64,000 bases of DNA, taken from Agapanthus africanus. Taxonomy: Eukaryota; Streptophyta; Magnoliopsida; Asparagales; Amaryllidaceae. The translations under genes were made by a program, and so were the position numbers. The notes beneath the pieces were generated by a model. It was not told the origin of the DNA and ran no database searches. It saw nothing but the letters and a program-made list of their open reading frames with translations. Shown here piece after piece: positions 22,240-33,320 of this stretch. The DNA is taken from the NCBI GenBank assembly GCA_030015575.1, contig CM057338.1, positions 634,190,189 to 634,254,188 of the forward strand. The letters run 5' to 3'. Position 1 is the stretch's first letter, and each line of letters starts with the position of its first letter.

Positions 22240-24433
22240 TGTTGGAGATAGTGCCCTCAGAGTCAATTATTGGATCACAGGCACGTGATTGCAATGATTG
22301 AGGGAGGACCTATCCCGGTACGACAGTCTTACTCGAGATGATAGTATGCTATCTGGTTTACCTTTATCATCGTGTACTGCTTTAGGTAACCTGACAGGTC
22401 GCTATTGCACGTAGATAGAGCCCCTAGGATTCTTGCTTGACTGCCAGCAGTATGAGGGCGATCATATAAGTGAGAGCTGGAGTCTATAAGCACATCCTTA
22501 AAAGGTCCCTAGTCGTGGGAGTTTCGAGACAGGGCATCGATACTCCAGAGTAGACTAGTGTATACAGTCGAGACCCCGACGAGGGGCGGTGGCCGGTCTC
22601 ACAGGCCACTGGTGTCGGTTGGTTCACCTAAGATGTATACAGGTGCTCATTGGGTTATGAGTACACCGGACAGGACTCGCCGGGAACATGCTAGTTGGTC
22701 TTATACCTGACGTCAGATAGCAGTTCCCAGGTGACATGTGTACAGGTTAGTTCATTGACCTGGGGATCGTCATTTGTCTCGTGTGAGTTCCCACTGTGCT
22801 TTGATTACTACCCTACCATGGCTCAAAGGAGTCGTGCAAACAGGTTTTAGTTGGGTACAGTCCCGAGCCACATGGAGGCAGTGAGCGGATCTTCAGGGGT
22901 TCGTCTCTCCCGGTATTGGGGGTGAGGTCGCGCTGTGTCTAGGAGAGCCATTACACGAAGTCCTTGGCCAAGGCAGGGGATTTACTGGTAGGTATTCCAG
23001 TAGTATCTCAGGGTGTTCTGGGCTACACTCCGACACGACTTGTACTGCTTTTGGGGGTCTGACTTTTACCCACCCCCTAGGCCCGACATGCGATGCTCAT
23101 AGACGAACGGACCGGACTGTACGGATATTGTCACTGACAGGCTCAGTAGGGTGTCAGGATGAGTTCGCTCATCGACGTCCCTTTTGGTCAATAGCTGGTG
23201 GCCCGTTACGTATTGGCTTATACCTCTGACGTGCTAGTGGTTAAATCCACAGCCATTGTATTGACGAGTCTTTAGAGTCCACCACACTTTCAGTTACTCA
23301 GCTTTCGGGCGAAACGCTGTAGAGGCCGTATGGAGATATAGCAGGGTCCGATCAGATACGTGCGGTATTGCACGGATCAGGATCGGACGTTTTGTACTAG
23401 AGGCCGTATAGATATATGGCAGGGTTCGATCAGATACGTGCGGTATTGCACGGATCAGGATCGAACGAATATTACTAGCCGGCTTTGGTTTAAGCCGGAT
23501 CCTAGTTTAGTACAGTGTAGATTTGTCTCTTTGCATTTGTATCCGGTCGGAATACAGATGCGAGTGTGTATGCACAGTTTCGGGGTTTTCCTGTAATTTA
23601 TTACGGGACCAGTTTTCTGGAGTTGCCAGTTTGCATTCCGTTCCGGCCGGTTTTCCTTTGTTCTTTCCCGGCCGGACTTTTCCGATGGAGGGTGTTATTT
23701 GCAAGTTTGCAAATAACACATTGTGGAGGGGTTTCATGCAAATGGTTTGATTATGATAGGATTAGAATCTTTCATCCATGCTTTTGCTTTAATGAGATTT
23801 GATGTGGATGTAAGTAATAAGCATGGTTCATGTTTGTTTGTGGTCACCTCTTGATTTCTCCTACCCTCACCTCCCTTCATGATTTATTCTTTCCCTCCAC
23901 CATTTTCCATAAGGAATGGCCGGCCACAATTTGTGAAAATGAGAGAAATTTCCATTCTTTGGTAGCACACATTTCATCATCTCATTCATCTAGTTTTGGA
24001 AAAATGAAAGCACCATTTTTCCATAACCTTATTCCTCTATCAAGGCAACTACAAATCCCAAATGAGACAAGCATCATCTACACTACATTCTACAGCAAAT
24101 CTTGGGCACGTCGACTAGCCAGCTTCGTGCCCGAGTTGCCTCGGTATTGAGGTGGGAGCCCGTAAAAGATACAGACGATGTGGTGCCCTTCCGGCAAGGA
24201 GGCGACGACCGGAGTTTCCGCGGGAGATCGGGACGACGACGAGAAGACCGGAGGACTCGGATCACTCGGTATATCTCTTCTCATCTTGTAGTTAGCTAGA
24301 TATAGTTTAATGGCCCGATCCGGGTGTTTAGTGCGCGGTGGTGCCGGTTTGCAAAGTCCGCAAAATTAAAGTTTATCACCGTTTCCGCATTTGGCCGTCG
24401 GTTTGACGGCCGGGGCGCCGCCGTACACTTACA
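22240..24433 (+). repeat. C1 3' LTR
   Basis: This LTR is 2,194 bp and almost identical to the 5' LTR, so C1 looks young. It ends CACTTACA before GGCTG. Confidence 0.94.
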
Positions 24434-24636
24434 GGCTGGACCGTTGGTATTGTGGCATGAAGTGGGTGTTTTTTAAACTTATTTCAAGTGTTGAGATTTT
24501 CGGGAAAACTTGGGTGTTTGATTGTTTGATCAGAAAGTTTAACATTGTCTATTCATCTGGAATGTGCACAATATTTGGAATCAACAACATTTGAATATTA
24601 TAAATCTAGCAGTTTAGTCTCACTTGATCGGTTACC

Positions 24637-24665
24637 ACGGGATTTTGATGTGATCAAAAGTCCGT
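24637..24665 (+). ncRNA. Hairpin in A1 leader
   Basis: ACGGGATTTTGAT (24637) faces ATCAAAAGTCCGT across a 3-nt loop, 11 of 13 positions paired. It sits inside a wider CACTTG/CAAGTG pair (24621, 24735). Confidence 0.5.
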
Positions 24666-25347
24666 CGCAATCACATTGCGTACGCGGATACTCGCCGGTA
24701 AACTTAAAAGATAGCCACGCCCCATAGCCCCGACCAAGTGACTGTAGGAGAACCCCGTCACCGAAAGCATCCGTTCGGTTGCTCGCGGCAGCGGTGTTCC
24801 GCCTTAATGCACTTCGTCGACGGTATCGGGGGTGCGTCCGTCTACTAAAGTTTGTGACGAGCATTCGTTCTGGATGTTGGGAATCTTGTTGAATTGCCCG
24901 ACTTGATATTGAAAAGTGTTTTCGATAGTGAGACTAAATGCAGGGTTTATAATTGTTAGGCATGCGATGTCTAAAGAATTCATTTGGTTAGGCATGCGTT
25001 GTCTATGCAGGTTGCAGATTCCAATTGTTGTAGTTTTACACTTTCTTTTCTGCGACAGTAAGTGTAATATGTGATATCGCCGGTTTCGTTGCTATATGTC
25101 AACGACAATTGGGATGGGCATATTTACTTACGTTGATGACATGTGATGTTATGTGTTGCTGGATATGTTATATTGGATCGTCGTGTTTGAATAGCCGGTT
25201 TTTTTTTTATGTGAGATGAGTGTTTTTCATTTTCATTCATGTAAAAAAACCTGTATGTAATATTCTTTTATTGGGACACTTCCGGGTTGAGGATGATGTC
25301 ACCATTGTATATTATTTAGTTTTTCGCATTAGGATAGACCCAAGGAG

Positions 25348-25450
25348 GGGAGCACAAGTAACCAGGTTCTAGAGTCCAGTGGGAGACCATTTCGAGGAGT
25401 CGAGTCCGGGTCTCCTAACTCTAGATTTGGTAGGGTTGCTTGCCGCTCTC
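25348..25450 (+). ncRNA. Leader element I (A1)
   Basis: P1 pairs GGGAGCACAAGTAACC (25348) with GGTTGCTTGCCGCTCTC (25434). P2 pairs TCTAGAGT (25368) with ACTCTAGA (25418). P3 pairs GGAGACC (25382) with GGTCTCC (25409). The span is 103 nt. The sister A2 (minus strand, 61603..61705) changes P2 on both sides, from GAGT/ACTC to GGGT/ACCC. Confidence 0.72.
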
Positions 25451-25649
25451 GTAGGGGTCTAGGGGTATGGGATTGGCTATTCATCAGGACCGTGGAATCC
25501 GTGTTTTATACAGGCTCAAAATAAAACATGGACGTCCTAGTATTCCAATATTTCATATGATATTTTCTGCTGCGTTATCTGTGATGTGATCATGTGATTT
25601 GTTCAGATGGATACTGTATATACTATATATGATATATTATATAAACGTG

Positions 25650-25750
25650 GCTTATGTTTTACACCCGCACTAGCCCTGCCCCGCTCTGCCGTTAGTTACC
25701 TAACCTAACGGTGCAGACGGGACATCGAGGCGAATGCGGATGGCATAAGC
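25650..25750 (+). ncRNA. Leader element II (A1)
   Basis: The outer stem GCTTATG (25650) pairs with CATAAGC (25744). The inner hairpin CCGTTAG (25689) pairs with CTAACGG (25705). The span is 101 nt. A2 has ACTTATG with CATAAGT at the same place, a paired change. Confidence 0.72.
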
Positions 25751-25879
25751 GTACGTTGTATTTATCTGTGATGTTTAGGTTGAATTAATTGATGGGACAT
25801 TCATTAATGAGATTAATGAAAGAAAATAAACCTAAAAGATGTTGTGGAATCGAATTTTCAAAAACAGGTACCTACAGTT

Positions 25880-26125
25880 CTTGCTTTGCATCGCGGTGTT
25901 CCTTGTAGAACATCCTCCACCTTATTCGATAAGGAAAGGGCCGAGATCCCTTCACTGGGAGTGACCCCTTTAGCAATAACTGGCAGATGCTATAACTCTC
26001 GGTCTGTCTTTTGATTGCTTCTATAGTTTTTTGCTTTGCACAGCGGTATATATGATATATCTTGCACCATATTCGATGAGGAAAGGGCCGACGATCCCTT
26101 CACCGGGAGTGACCCCTTTAGCAAA
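25880..26125 (+). repeat. Duplicated leader module (A1)
   Basis: Two copies (about 25880..25975 and 26030..26125) each run from TTGCTTTGCA through GGAAAGGGCCGA and GATCCCTTCAC to GGGAGTGACCCCTTTAGCAA. The C family also has two copies. I do not see the module in D. Confidence 0.75.
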
Positions 26126-26884
26126 ACTAGAAGAGCCTAAAAAACACTCCATTTAAAAACCATTTGATTCCGCAACGAGATCAAGTTCAAAGCGTTAAAG
26201 GTATTCTTAAAAACCATCCGCAACCCTCCGTCATTTTAGGAAGTAGAGTACTTAGTATTCGTGCTGTGATTGTTGACCATAGTCAAGGCACAGTGTACGG
26301 TAGCTAAGTGATGTCTTCCTACACCGCATATGATACGATTAGTTAAGACAGTCATGTGGCTTTGTTGACCTTAGCCAAGGGTCATGTGGGTGGGTCTAAT
26401 TAATCACGAAATGACGGGTAAAACTTGACTAGTGCTTATGATTTGTTGACCTTAGCCAAGTTCATAGGTGCTAGGGGCAAAAACCTTTATCGGGAGTTTC
26501 AAGTGTTGAAACTTGCAATGAGATTGCATACTTTCTATATGATAGTTGGATCCCGATACCCACTGCGAGTAATTGTTACTCCTGGGAGGGTTTTGCACTT
26601 TGCAATTAGCCGATCAAGTAGGTTCCTAGAAAGGTGTCAACAGGGTTACGCCCATGGGAAAACGAGGTTTACTTTAATTAGGTCCGTGCAAAAGCACGGG
26701 GAACCGCCCTCAAAGTACCGGCACTGGCTTGGCTGAAAGATTGGCGAACTTGTAGAGTGTAATTAATCCCGGCTAGTCTTTCCTTTTAAAGTTTGAAGGA
26801 AGATTTGATAAAAACAGTGGGAGCCATCCTGATTAGATAAAATATATAACCAATCTAATCTTGCAAGAGCGCACGCAGAGTGTT

Positions 26885-26915
26885 TTCTTCTCTCTCCCTA
26901 CAGGTAGAGACCATG
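26885..26915 (+). promoter_or_regulatory. Splice-acceptor-like tract and gag ATG (A1)
   Basis: A pyrimidine run ends in TACAG (AG at 26902..26903), and the ATG at 26913 follows ten bases later. D has the same layout. In A2 the ATG reads ATA. Confidence 0.5.
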
Positions 26916-27028
26916 TCACGCCTTAATCAAGATAATAATATGGATGTATTGACCCCGCTTGTTATACTGAGCTGGGGAACGTTGGTCCCGCTCCAACTTA
27001 TAATTGTTATAAGACCGAGCAGGAAATA
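26913..27028 (+). pseudogene. A1 gag remnant, part 1
   Basis: The first residues after the ATG (MSRLNQDNN) do not resemble the D Gag start, and most of Gag is missing. The frame is cut by the D insertion at 27028 and resumes at 37143 with a ruined zinc-knuckle region and protease. A2 has the same short gag-to-protease junction without any insertion, so the deletion belongs to the family, not to this copy. Confidence 0.65.
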
Positions 27029-29054
27029 TGTTAGTGTATATGCCCTAGAGGCCATTACTGTATCATACTAGTTTGTATATTACTTGATGGAAGCTTGGGA
27101 TATTCACAGTTGTATATACAATCTTGCTCGAAATGGTAGTATGCTACTTGGTTTGTCTCTACTTCAATATGTGCATGTGTTTCTTTTAGCATATCGCTTA
27201 TATACATATTAGTAGAGCCCTTAAGATCTTTGCTTGATTACCAGTGTTGTGATGGCGCTCACACTCGTGGGGGCTGGGTAATCCATAAGCACATCCTTAT
27301 ACAGGTCCCTGGTCGTTGGACTATCGAGACAGGGCATCGATACTCCGGAGTAGACTAGCGCATGCACTTCTCATCCCAGCGTGGGAGACGGTCTGTCCCA
27401 CAGCCGTCAGTACGTCGTACTTGAGATAGTATGCGGGTGCTCGTTAGGTTACGAGTACACTAGACAGTACTCGTCGGGAACTGTTGGTTGGTATTATACC
27501 TATCGTCAGTTATCAGTTCCCAGGTGACATGAGTACAGCTTAGTCCGCTGACTTGACACTGTCACTTCGCCTCGAGTGTGTTCCCACTGCACTTTGATTA
27601 CTACCCTACCACGGCTCAAAGGAGTCGTGCAAACAGGTAGTTTTTGGGTGCAGTCCCGAAGCACTTGGAGGCAGTGACGGTTAGATAGGATTCATCTCTC
27701 CCGGTTTTGGGGGTTGACATCGCGCTGTGTCCAGGAGAGCCATTACACGAGTAGTCCCTGGCCAGGGTAGGTTTCCAGTGTTATCTCACGGTGTTCTGGG
27801 CTACACTCCGACACGACTTGTACCGCTATTAAGAGACTGACGTTGTCCGCCCCCTAGGCCCGCCATGCGATGTATCAGACGAATAGACCGGACTGTACGG
27901 AGACTGTCACATACAGGCTCAGTAGGAGTTCGGATGCGGTTACTTCGTCAGTCTTCTTATCGGCATCTACCAGGGGACGGTTACGTACAGCTAGTGCCGC
28001 TTGCGGTCTGTGGTTAAACCCACTGCCAGCGTAGTGTCGAGTCTTTAGAGTCCCACACAGAGAGCTATTCGCCTTTAGGCAAAATGAGTAGAGGTCGCAT
28101 GGTTTTGCGACAGGGTTCGTTTACATCCGCGCACTTGTGCACGTTTGCTGTCCGGACAGCTTATACTAGCGGGCTTTGGTTTAAGCCAGATCCTAGTATA
28201 TGATTTGGGATTGGTTTTATCTCTTTGTATTCGTGTTCCTCGGATCACGAATACGGGTGCGTATGCACAGTTGCTTGAGACAGAGGGAGAGGACTTTGAT
28301 TAGGGTTAATGACCATTGTCATTTTATTAACCCTAATGCTTATGTGTCTATTATGGTTAATTGATATTAGTTTAATATAATTGTGCATGGTTATGGTTAC
28401 TGACCATTTGACATTCTTGACTTGTTGACCTAGGTTGACACTTTGACCATCATCATTTCATTTGGAAGATGCTCTTTGATCCTTGCAATTTGCATTAAAA
28501 ATGAAATGATAATGGTCATGTCTTGATTAAGCCATGACAATTATCTCACTAATTATCAATTCATAATAATTCACACATATATGTGAGAATGCTTCTTTTT
28601 TCTCTCATTCTATCATATAGTTTCTCTCTCTTGCTCTTCCTCTTCCTCAAGCTTTCCCCTCTCATGTGTTGAGAAACACTTGAGCTTGAGAAAAACCATT
28701 CCATAGTAATCTCTACTCTCATCTAGGGTTCTAGGATTAGCACTTCTAGCACCCTAGTTACTTCTAGCTTGAAGTTGAAGCCAAAGGTTGAGGCTTTCGG
28801 GTGGATCCTTCTTCGACGTGAGAAGACGACAAAGGTGATCCCTTTCTACTACTCCAAGGAGCAAGGAGAGAAGGACTTAAAGCCCTAGGTATAACCATTC
28901 TACCCTTTAGCTAGTTTCTAGTTAGCTTTAGCTAGTTTATGTTTAGCAAAGATCCTCCTTTGTCTAGTCCATGTTGTCTAGCATGATAAAAATCCGATTT
29001 TTATTCCGTTTTTCGCCTCCCCGCAAGCACCGGGGTGGGCAACGTGGACTTACA
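27029..29054 (+). repeat. D 5' LTR
   Basis: This LTR is 2,026 bp. It matches the 3' LTR with scattered substitutions and lacks a segment of about 17 bp found there near 35830 (GCGAGATATACAGG), lost between short AGG repeats. A possible splice donor GT is at 28889. Confidence 0.94.
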
Positions 29055-29055
29055 G

Positions 29056-29067
29056 TGGTATCAGAGC
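29056..29067 (+). other. D primer-binding site
   Basis: TGGTATCAGAGC lies one base after the LTR, the initiator Met tRNA primer site. Confidence 0.93.
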
Positions 29068-29260
29068 GTAACTAAACATAAACTAGCTAGGTAGTAAAGT
29101 GTATGGAAGTTCAATCGGAAGAAATCACAAAACTAAAAACGCAAAACCCTAAGTTTCTGTTAAAATTTTTTCTGCTCTAAAATTAAAAAGTCATACTCCA
29201 AAAATCATCTCAGGGTTTTGTGAAGAAGCCCACCAAAAACGGTCGAGTGATCCCTTCAAA

Positions 29261-29310
29261 GCGCCGCGGTTCCGCAGCAATGGGAATACTTTTGCCGCGG
29301 AACCGCCGCC
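29261..29310 (+). ncRNA. GC-rich palindromic stem (D), arms swapped
   Basis: Arm one GCGCCGCGGTTCCGCAGC (29261..29278) carries GGTTCC and arm two GCCGCGGAACCGCCGCC (29294..29310) carries GGAACC. That is the reverse of A and C, yet pairing is kept. Confidence 0.6.
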
Positions 29311-29771
29311 GTTTTGACTCGGATCATGACCGAGTTTGGTGCAGTGTTTTTAGGTTGTGGTTTTAGGATTTTTAAGATGGTTTATATCAGCCCAGATTTT
29401 CCAGAAAAGAAATTTGTATTTGGGGGCCTATAAATCCGTATTTTTGATCGAACTTCACTATACTTTGACTAATCGGTTATATCTGTGATGTTTTTATGTA
29501 TTGAACGTCGGCTAATCGCTATATGTCGATTAGTGGGGGTTATACATATCTGTGATCTGTGTTTGATGATGGTATGTGTATATGAATGCGTTGGATTGTC
29601 GCGGGTGAATAGCCGGGGTGGATGTGAGATGAGTGTTTCTTTTTCTTTCATTCATTGTAATATGTAAATTGATGTAATATTATTTGTATGGCCGCACAAC
29701 CGGGTCGGGGTTGTAGCCGTCATTGTATAATTCTTTTTACTGTTTTTGCTCCTAGGATAGACCCATGGAGG

Positions 29772-29875
29772 GGGTGCACAAACTACCGAGTATCTCGAAG
29801 TGCCGAGGTGGCCTTCTCACGGTGTTGAGGGAGGTTGCTTCGCTTCGGGTACTTGGCGGGTAGTTTGCCGCACCC
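29772..29875 (+). ncRNA. Leader element I (D)
   Basis: P1 pairs GGGTGCACAAACTACC (29772) with GGTAGTTTGCCGCACCC (29859). An inner hairpin CTCA-CGGTGT-TGAG corresponds to TTCA-CGGCGC-TGAA in C1, a paired change. The span is 104 nt. Confidence 0.72.
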
Positions 29876-30041
29876 GTGGGGGTCTTGGGTGGGGTATTTG
29901 GCTATTCACCGCGACCATGTAATCCGCTTTTCGTTGCAGGCTCGAACGGATTGTGGATTCCTAGTATATCCAATGTATTCATCTGTGATCTGTAATGTCT
30001 ATCATTGCTATATATTTATATACTATAACTATTTAGGCATT

Positions 30042-30144
30042 GCTTATGTTTTACAGCCGCGCTAGCCCAGCCCCCGCTCTGTCGTTAGTTAAGTAACCTA
30101 ACGGGTTATGACGGGGCCCCGTGGCGAATGCGAATGGCATAAGC
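30042..30144 (+). ncRNA. Leader element II (D)
   Basis: GCTTATG (30042) pairs with CATAAGC (30138). The inner TCGTTAG/CTAACGG hairpin keeps pairing through one G-U. The span is 103 nt. Confidence 0.68.
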
Positions 30145-31091
30145 ATACGTCATATTTTGGTTTTTTTTGCAATGGTTGGATTAAATGATGGGACGCATTA
30201 AAAGAACTAATGCAAGAAAATAAACCAAGTAAAAGTCGATTGGAACACTTTGAAAACCACTCGGTTCTTTTCAAATCTAAACTTTTAAACGCGGAGCTTG
30301 AACCACTCCTTTTAAAAGCTATCTCGTTCCATCGATTATATCAAGTTCACTACGTTCACGGTTTCGCCAAAACCATTCGTAGCCCTCCGTCATTCTACAT
30401 GAATGGTCAAAAAGTATTCAAGCTATGTATTTTGGCCAAAGTCAAGGCATAATGATTGGTAGCTATTGGGTATTCATGTGCAGCATAGATAGATGCGTTG
30501 GTTTGGGACAGTCGTGCTGCCATTTTGGCCAAAGTCAAGGGTCGGTACGGGTGGGTCCAAATTAACCAAGAGAATGACAAGTAGAACTTGACATGTGACT
30601 TATGATATTTTGGCCAAAGTCAAGGTCATAAGAGCATGGGGCAAAAATCCACATCGGGAGTTTCATAAGCACTGAAACTTGCTAGCGCTGCATACCATTT
30701 GGAGTGTGATGATTCTGGTAGGATTCCTTCGGTTTTATCACGCGATGATATTTGGATCCCGATCCTACTATGAGTATATGCTACTCCTCGGGAAAACTCT
30801 CACTTAACGATCAATGCTATAAACCTAGTAGGTGTCTAGAAAGGTGTTAGCGGGGCTACGCTCACAGGGAAAAGAGGTTACTCAATTAAGGAACTTCGCG
30901 AAAGCGTTGGAAAACCTCCCTCGAAGTACCGACACTGGCCTGGCTGAACGGTTTAGCAAGCATTGTATGGTGAGATTGATCCCGACTAATCCATTCTTTA
31001 CGGTTTGAGAAGGGATTCGAGAGACAGTGGGAGCCATCCTGTTTAGACAAACTAAAAACCACTCTAAACTTGCAAGAGCATTATGCTAAAG

Positions 31092-31118
31092 TGTTTCTTT
31101 TCTCTCTCCTAATTGCAG
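31092..31118 (+). promoter_or_regulatory. Splice-acceptor-like tract before D gag
   Basis: A pyrimidine run leads to AATTGCAG (AG at 31117..31118), 12 bases before the gag ATG at 31131. It is conserved in A and C. BARE-1 is reported to splice its RNA for gag expression, so a similar use here is plausible but unproven. Confidence 0.5.
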
Positions 31119-31130
31119 CGACCATTCAAG

Positions 31131-31943
31131 ATGACCGGACTTAAGTTATTACTAGATAAAAACATACTGATAGGGCCAAACTACAAAGATTGGCTCAGGA
31201 ATGTCAAGATAGCAATCACTTACAACAAGTTAGGGTATCTCCTTACCACCAAAGCTCTCCTTGTCCCAGGTCCCAAAACCAGTGTCGCGGATAGGGAAAT
31301 CCGTAAGACATGGGAAATAGATTACGCGAAGGCCAAATGCCTCGTACTTTCCTCGATGGACAACGAACATCAGAGGAGGCACGAGAATATGGACCTAGAG
31401 TCCATGTTTCTTCATACAAAAGAACTGTATGGAGAGCAGTCTCGTATCGCCAGATACGAAGTGTTGAAGAAGTTGTTTTCGACAAGGTTGGCTGTCAGAT
31501 CATCGGTAGCGGAACACATGCTTAAGATGATTGGCTACATAGAGGAGCTCGTGGAACTTGGGACTACGTTGGAGAATGAGCTCTATACGGACTTGATTCT
31601 CCAGTCCCTTCCTTCCACTTACGCCCAGTTCATCCTGAACTTCAACTTATAGGAAAAGGAAGTTGAACTTTCAGAGCTCCTCAACATGCTGAGGAGTGCA
31701 GAGGGCACCCTACAGAAAAGTAGGGAGACATCCACTTTGTTTGTAGGAGGATCATCCTCTTCTAGGTCCAGGGCGAAAGCCAAGGGCAAGAAGAAGAAAA
31801 CCCCCACCAAACCAAGAGGCAGTGTCAGTAAAGTGGATACGAAGGTAAAAGGAAAGGCAAAAGCAACAAAGGTAGCGGGGAAGCTTGTGGGGAAAGAAGA
31901 GTGCTTTTACTGTCACAAAAGTGGTCACTGGAAACAGGATTGC
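31131..31943 (+). pseudogene. gag: D Gag with zinc knuckle
   Basis: The Gag core reads through IGPNYKDWLRNVKIA, typical of copia capsid proteins, to a TAG at 31650, then continues in frame with the conserved SELLNML segment. A lysine/arginine-rich linker (31770..31890) leads to a CCHC zinc knuckle CFYCHKSGHWKQDC (31902..31943), which binds the element RNA during packaging. Only the one stop breaks it. Confidence 0.9.
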
Positions 31944-32408
31944 AAGGCTTGGAAGGCCAGAACCCAGGATCTGGAGCGAGTTGCGGCTTCAGCTTCAGGT
32001 GTGTATGTTATTGAAAACTGTCTATCAATAAACTCTACATCCTGGGTATTAGATACCGGATCAGGATCTCATATCTGTAATTCTTTGCAGGCGTTGAGAA
32101 AGCGTAGAGTTTTGAAGGCAGGTGACCTGACCCTCAGAGTTGCAAATGGAGCTAGCATGGATGCTGAGGCCGTAGGGGACTATCACCTGGGATTGTCTGA
32201 TGGACACTTTTTGGTTTTGCGTAGTTGTTATTATGTACCAAATGCAACCTGTAATATCATTTCTGTATCTTTATTATCTAAAGAAGGTTATGAATTTGCA
32301 TTTGTAAGTAATGTAGTGAACATTCACCTTAATCAAGTTTTGATTGGGTCAGGTACATTAAACAACGGTATATACGTATTGAACCAACCACAGATTTTCA
32401 ATGTCTAG
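31944..32408 (+). pseudogene. D aspartic protease
   Basis: The motif WVLDTGSGSHICN (32043..32081) contains the DTG catalytic triad of a retropepsin-type aspartic protease, which cleaves the polyprotein. The downstream LLSKEGYEF stretch is standard for copia. A TAG at 32406 ends the readable part before the integrase domain. Confidence 0.88.
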
Positions 32409-33320
32409 AATACACACAAAAGAAAGTCTCCAGAAATCAATAAAACTTTCTTATGGCATTGTAGACTGGGTCACATCAATGAGAGAAGGTTAACTAAGTT
32501 ACATACAGAAGGATATTTGGATCCGTTCGAATATCAATCGTATGCAACTTGTCAATCCTGTCTCAAAGGAAAGATGACAAAGACTCCGTTTACTGGACAC
32601 GGAGTAAGAGCGAGCGAGCTCTTGGGACTCGTACACAGCGACGCGTGCGGTCCAATGTCTACACATGCACGAAACGGTTATTCTTACTTCATTACTTTTA
32701 CGGATGACTTTTCAAGGTACGGTTATGTCTTCTTAATGAAACATAAATCCGAGGCTTTTGAAAAATTCTAGGAATATAAGAATGAAGTAGAAAAACAAAC
32801 AGGCAAAAGTATCAAGGCACTGAGATCTGATCGAGGTGGTGAATACTTGAGTGCCGAGTTCCTGGGTTACTTAAAAGAGAATGGAATTCTCTCTCAGCTT
32901 AGTCCTCTATACACTCCGCAACATAACGGTGTATCGGAGAGACGGAACCGAACCCTATTGGATATGGTACGGTCCATGATGAGTAACGCTGAGTTGCCGC
33001 GATCGTTCTGGGGATATGCTCTAGTATCAGCTGCATACCTTTTGAACCGAGTTCCAACTAAGACTGTGCCTACTACACCATATCAGATGTGGTGTGGGAA
33101 GAGACCCTATATTAATCACATTAAGACATGGGGATGTCCAGCTTTTGTAAAAAAGCAGCATGCGGACAAGCTCGAGGCACGCTCAGTACAGTGCATGTTT
33201 GTGGGATATCCAAAGAACTCCAAGGGATATTTCTTCTATTGCGAAGAGGAACAAAAGGTTTTTGTTTCTCGCCATGCCTACTTTCTAGAACACCAGTTCA
33301 TAGAAAAAGAAATAAGTTAG
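32409..33320 (+). pseudogene. D integrase
   Basis: The N-terminal zinc finger has HCRLGH (from 32457) and CQSC (32550..32561). The catalytic core has Asp at 32640 (HSDACGP), Asp at 32829 (RSDRGGEY) and Glu at 32937 (SERRNRT), with 35 residues between the last two, so the D-D-35-E triad is complete. It would insert the cDNA and create the 5-bp target duplications seen here. TAG at 32769 interrupts the core and TAG at 33318 follows it. Confidence 0.9.

Larger units (their letters stand above)
14317..24433 (+). mobile_element. Element C1: non-autonomous copia (Angela/BARE-like)
   Basis: C1 runs from TGTTGGAGATAGTGCCC to CACTTACA and is flanked by GGCTG (14312..14316, 24434..24438). The LTRs are 14317..16511 and 22240..24433, and the interior is 5,728 bp. 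Leader features match A and D, but downstream of the splice-like site there is no gag, and pol survives only as scattered, unreadable homology. The sister copy C2 has the same structure. The A2 copy on the minus strand preserves the empty site (62631..62635). Confidence 0.94.
24434..27028 (+). other. A1 leader, main piece
   Basis: The piece starts with the second GGCTG of C1 and ends with AAATA (27024..27028), the left duplication of D. It contains a hairpin (24637..24665), element I (25348..25450), element II (25650..25750), two copies of a GAGATCCCTTCAC module (25880..25975, 26030..26125), three concerted motifs (26270, 26361, 26442) and a splice-acceptor-like tract before a gag start remnant. 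It is otherwise non-coding. Confidence 0.85.
29055..31130 (+). other. D non-coding leader
   Basis: A 2,076-bp untranslated leader precedes gag. BARE-type elements are known for long leaders. It holds the GC stem (29261..29310), element I (29772..29875), element II (30042..30144), three identical 18-mers (30430, 30523, 30608) and the pyrimidine-AG tract before the ATG. An 80-codon frame at 30210..30452 lies in this block but has no recognisable domain and is not conserved in A or C. Confidence 0.85.

Noticed and set aside
30210..30452. 80-codon frame in the D leader as a possible extra protein
   Set aside because: The matching leader positions in A and C have no such frame, while RNA-level features there are conserved.
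31243..31810. Antisense frames opposite D gag
   Set aside because: They are shadows of the conserved sense coding frame, with no motif of their own.
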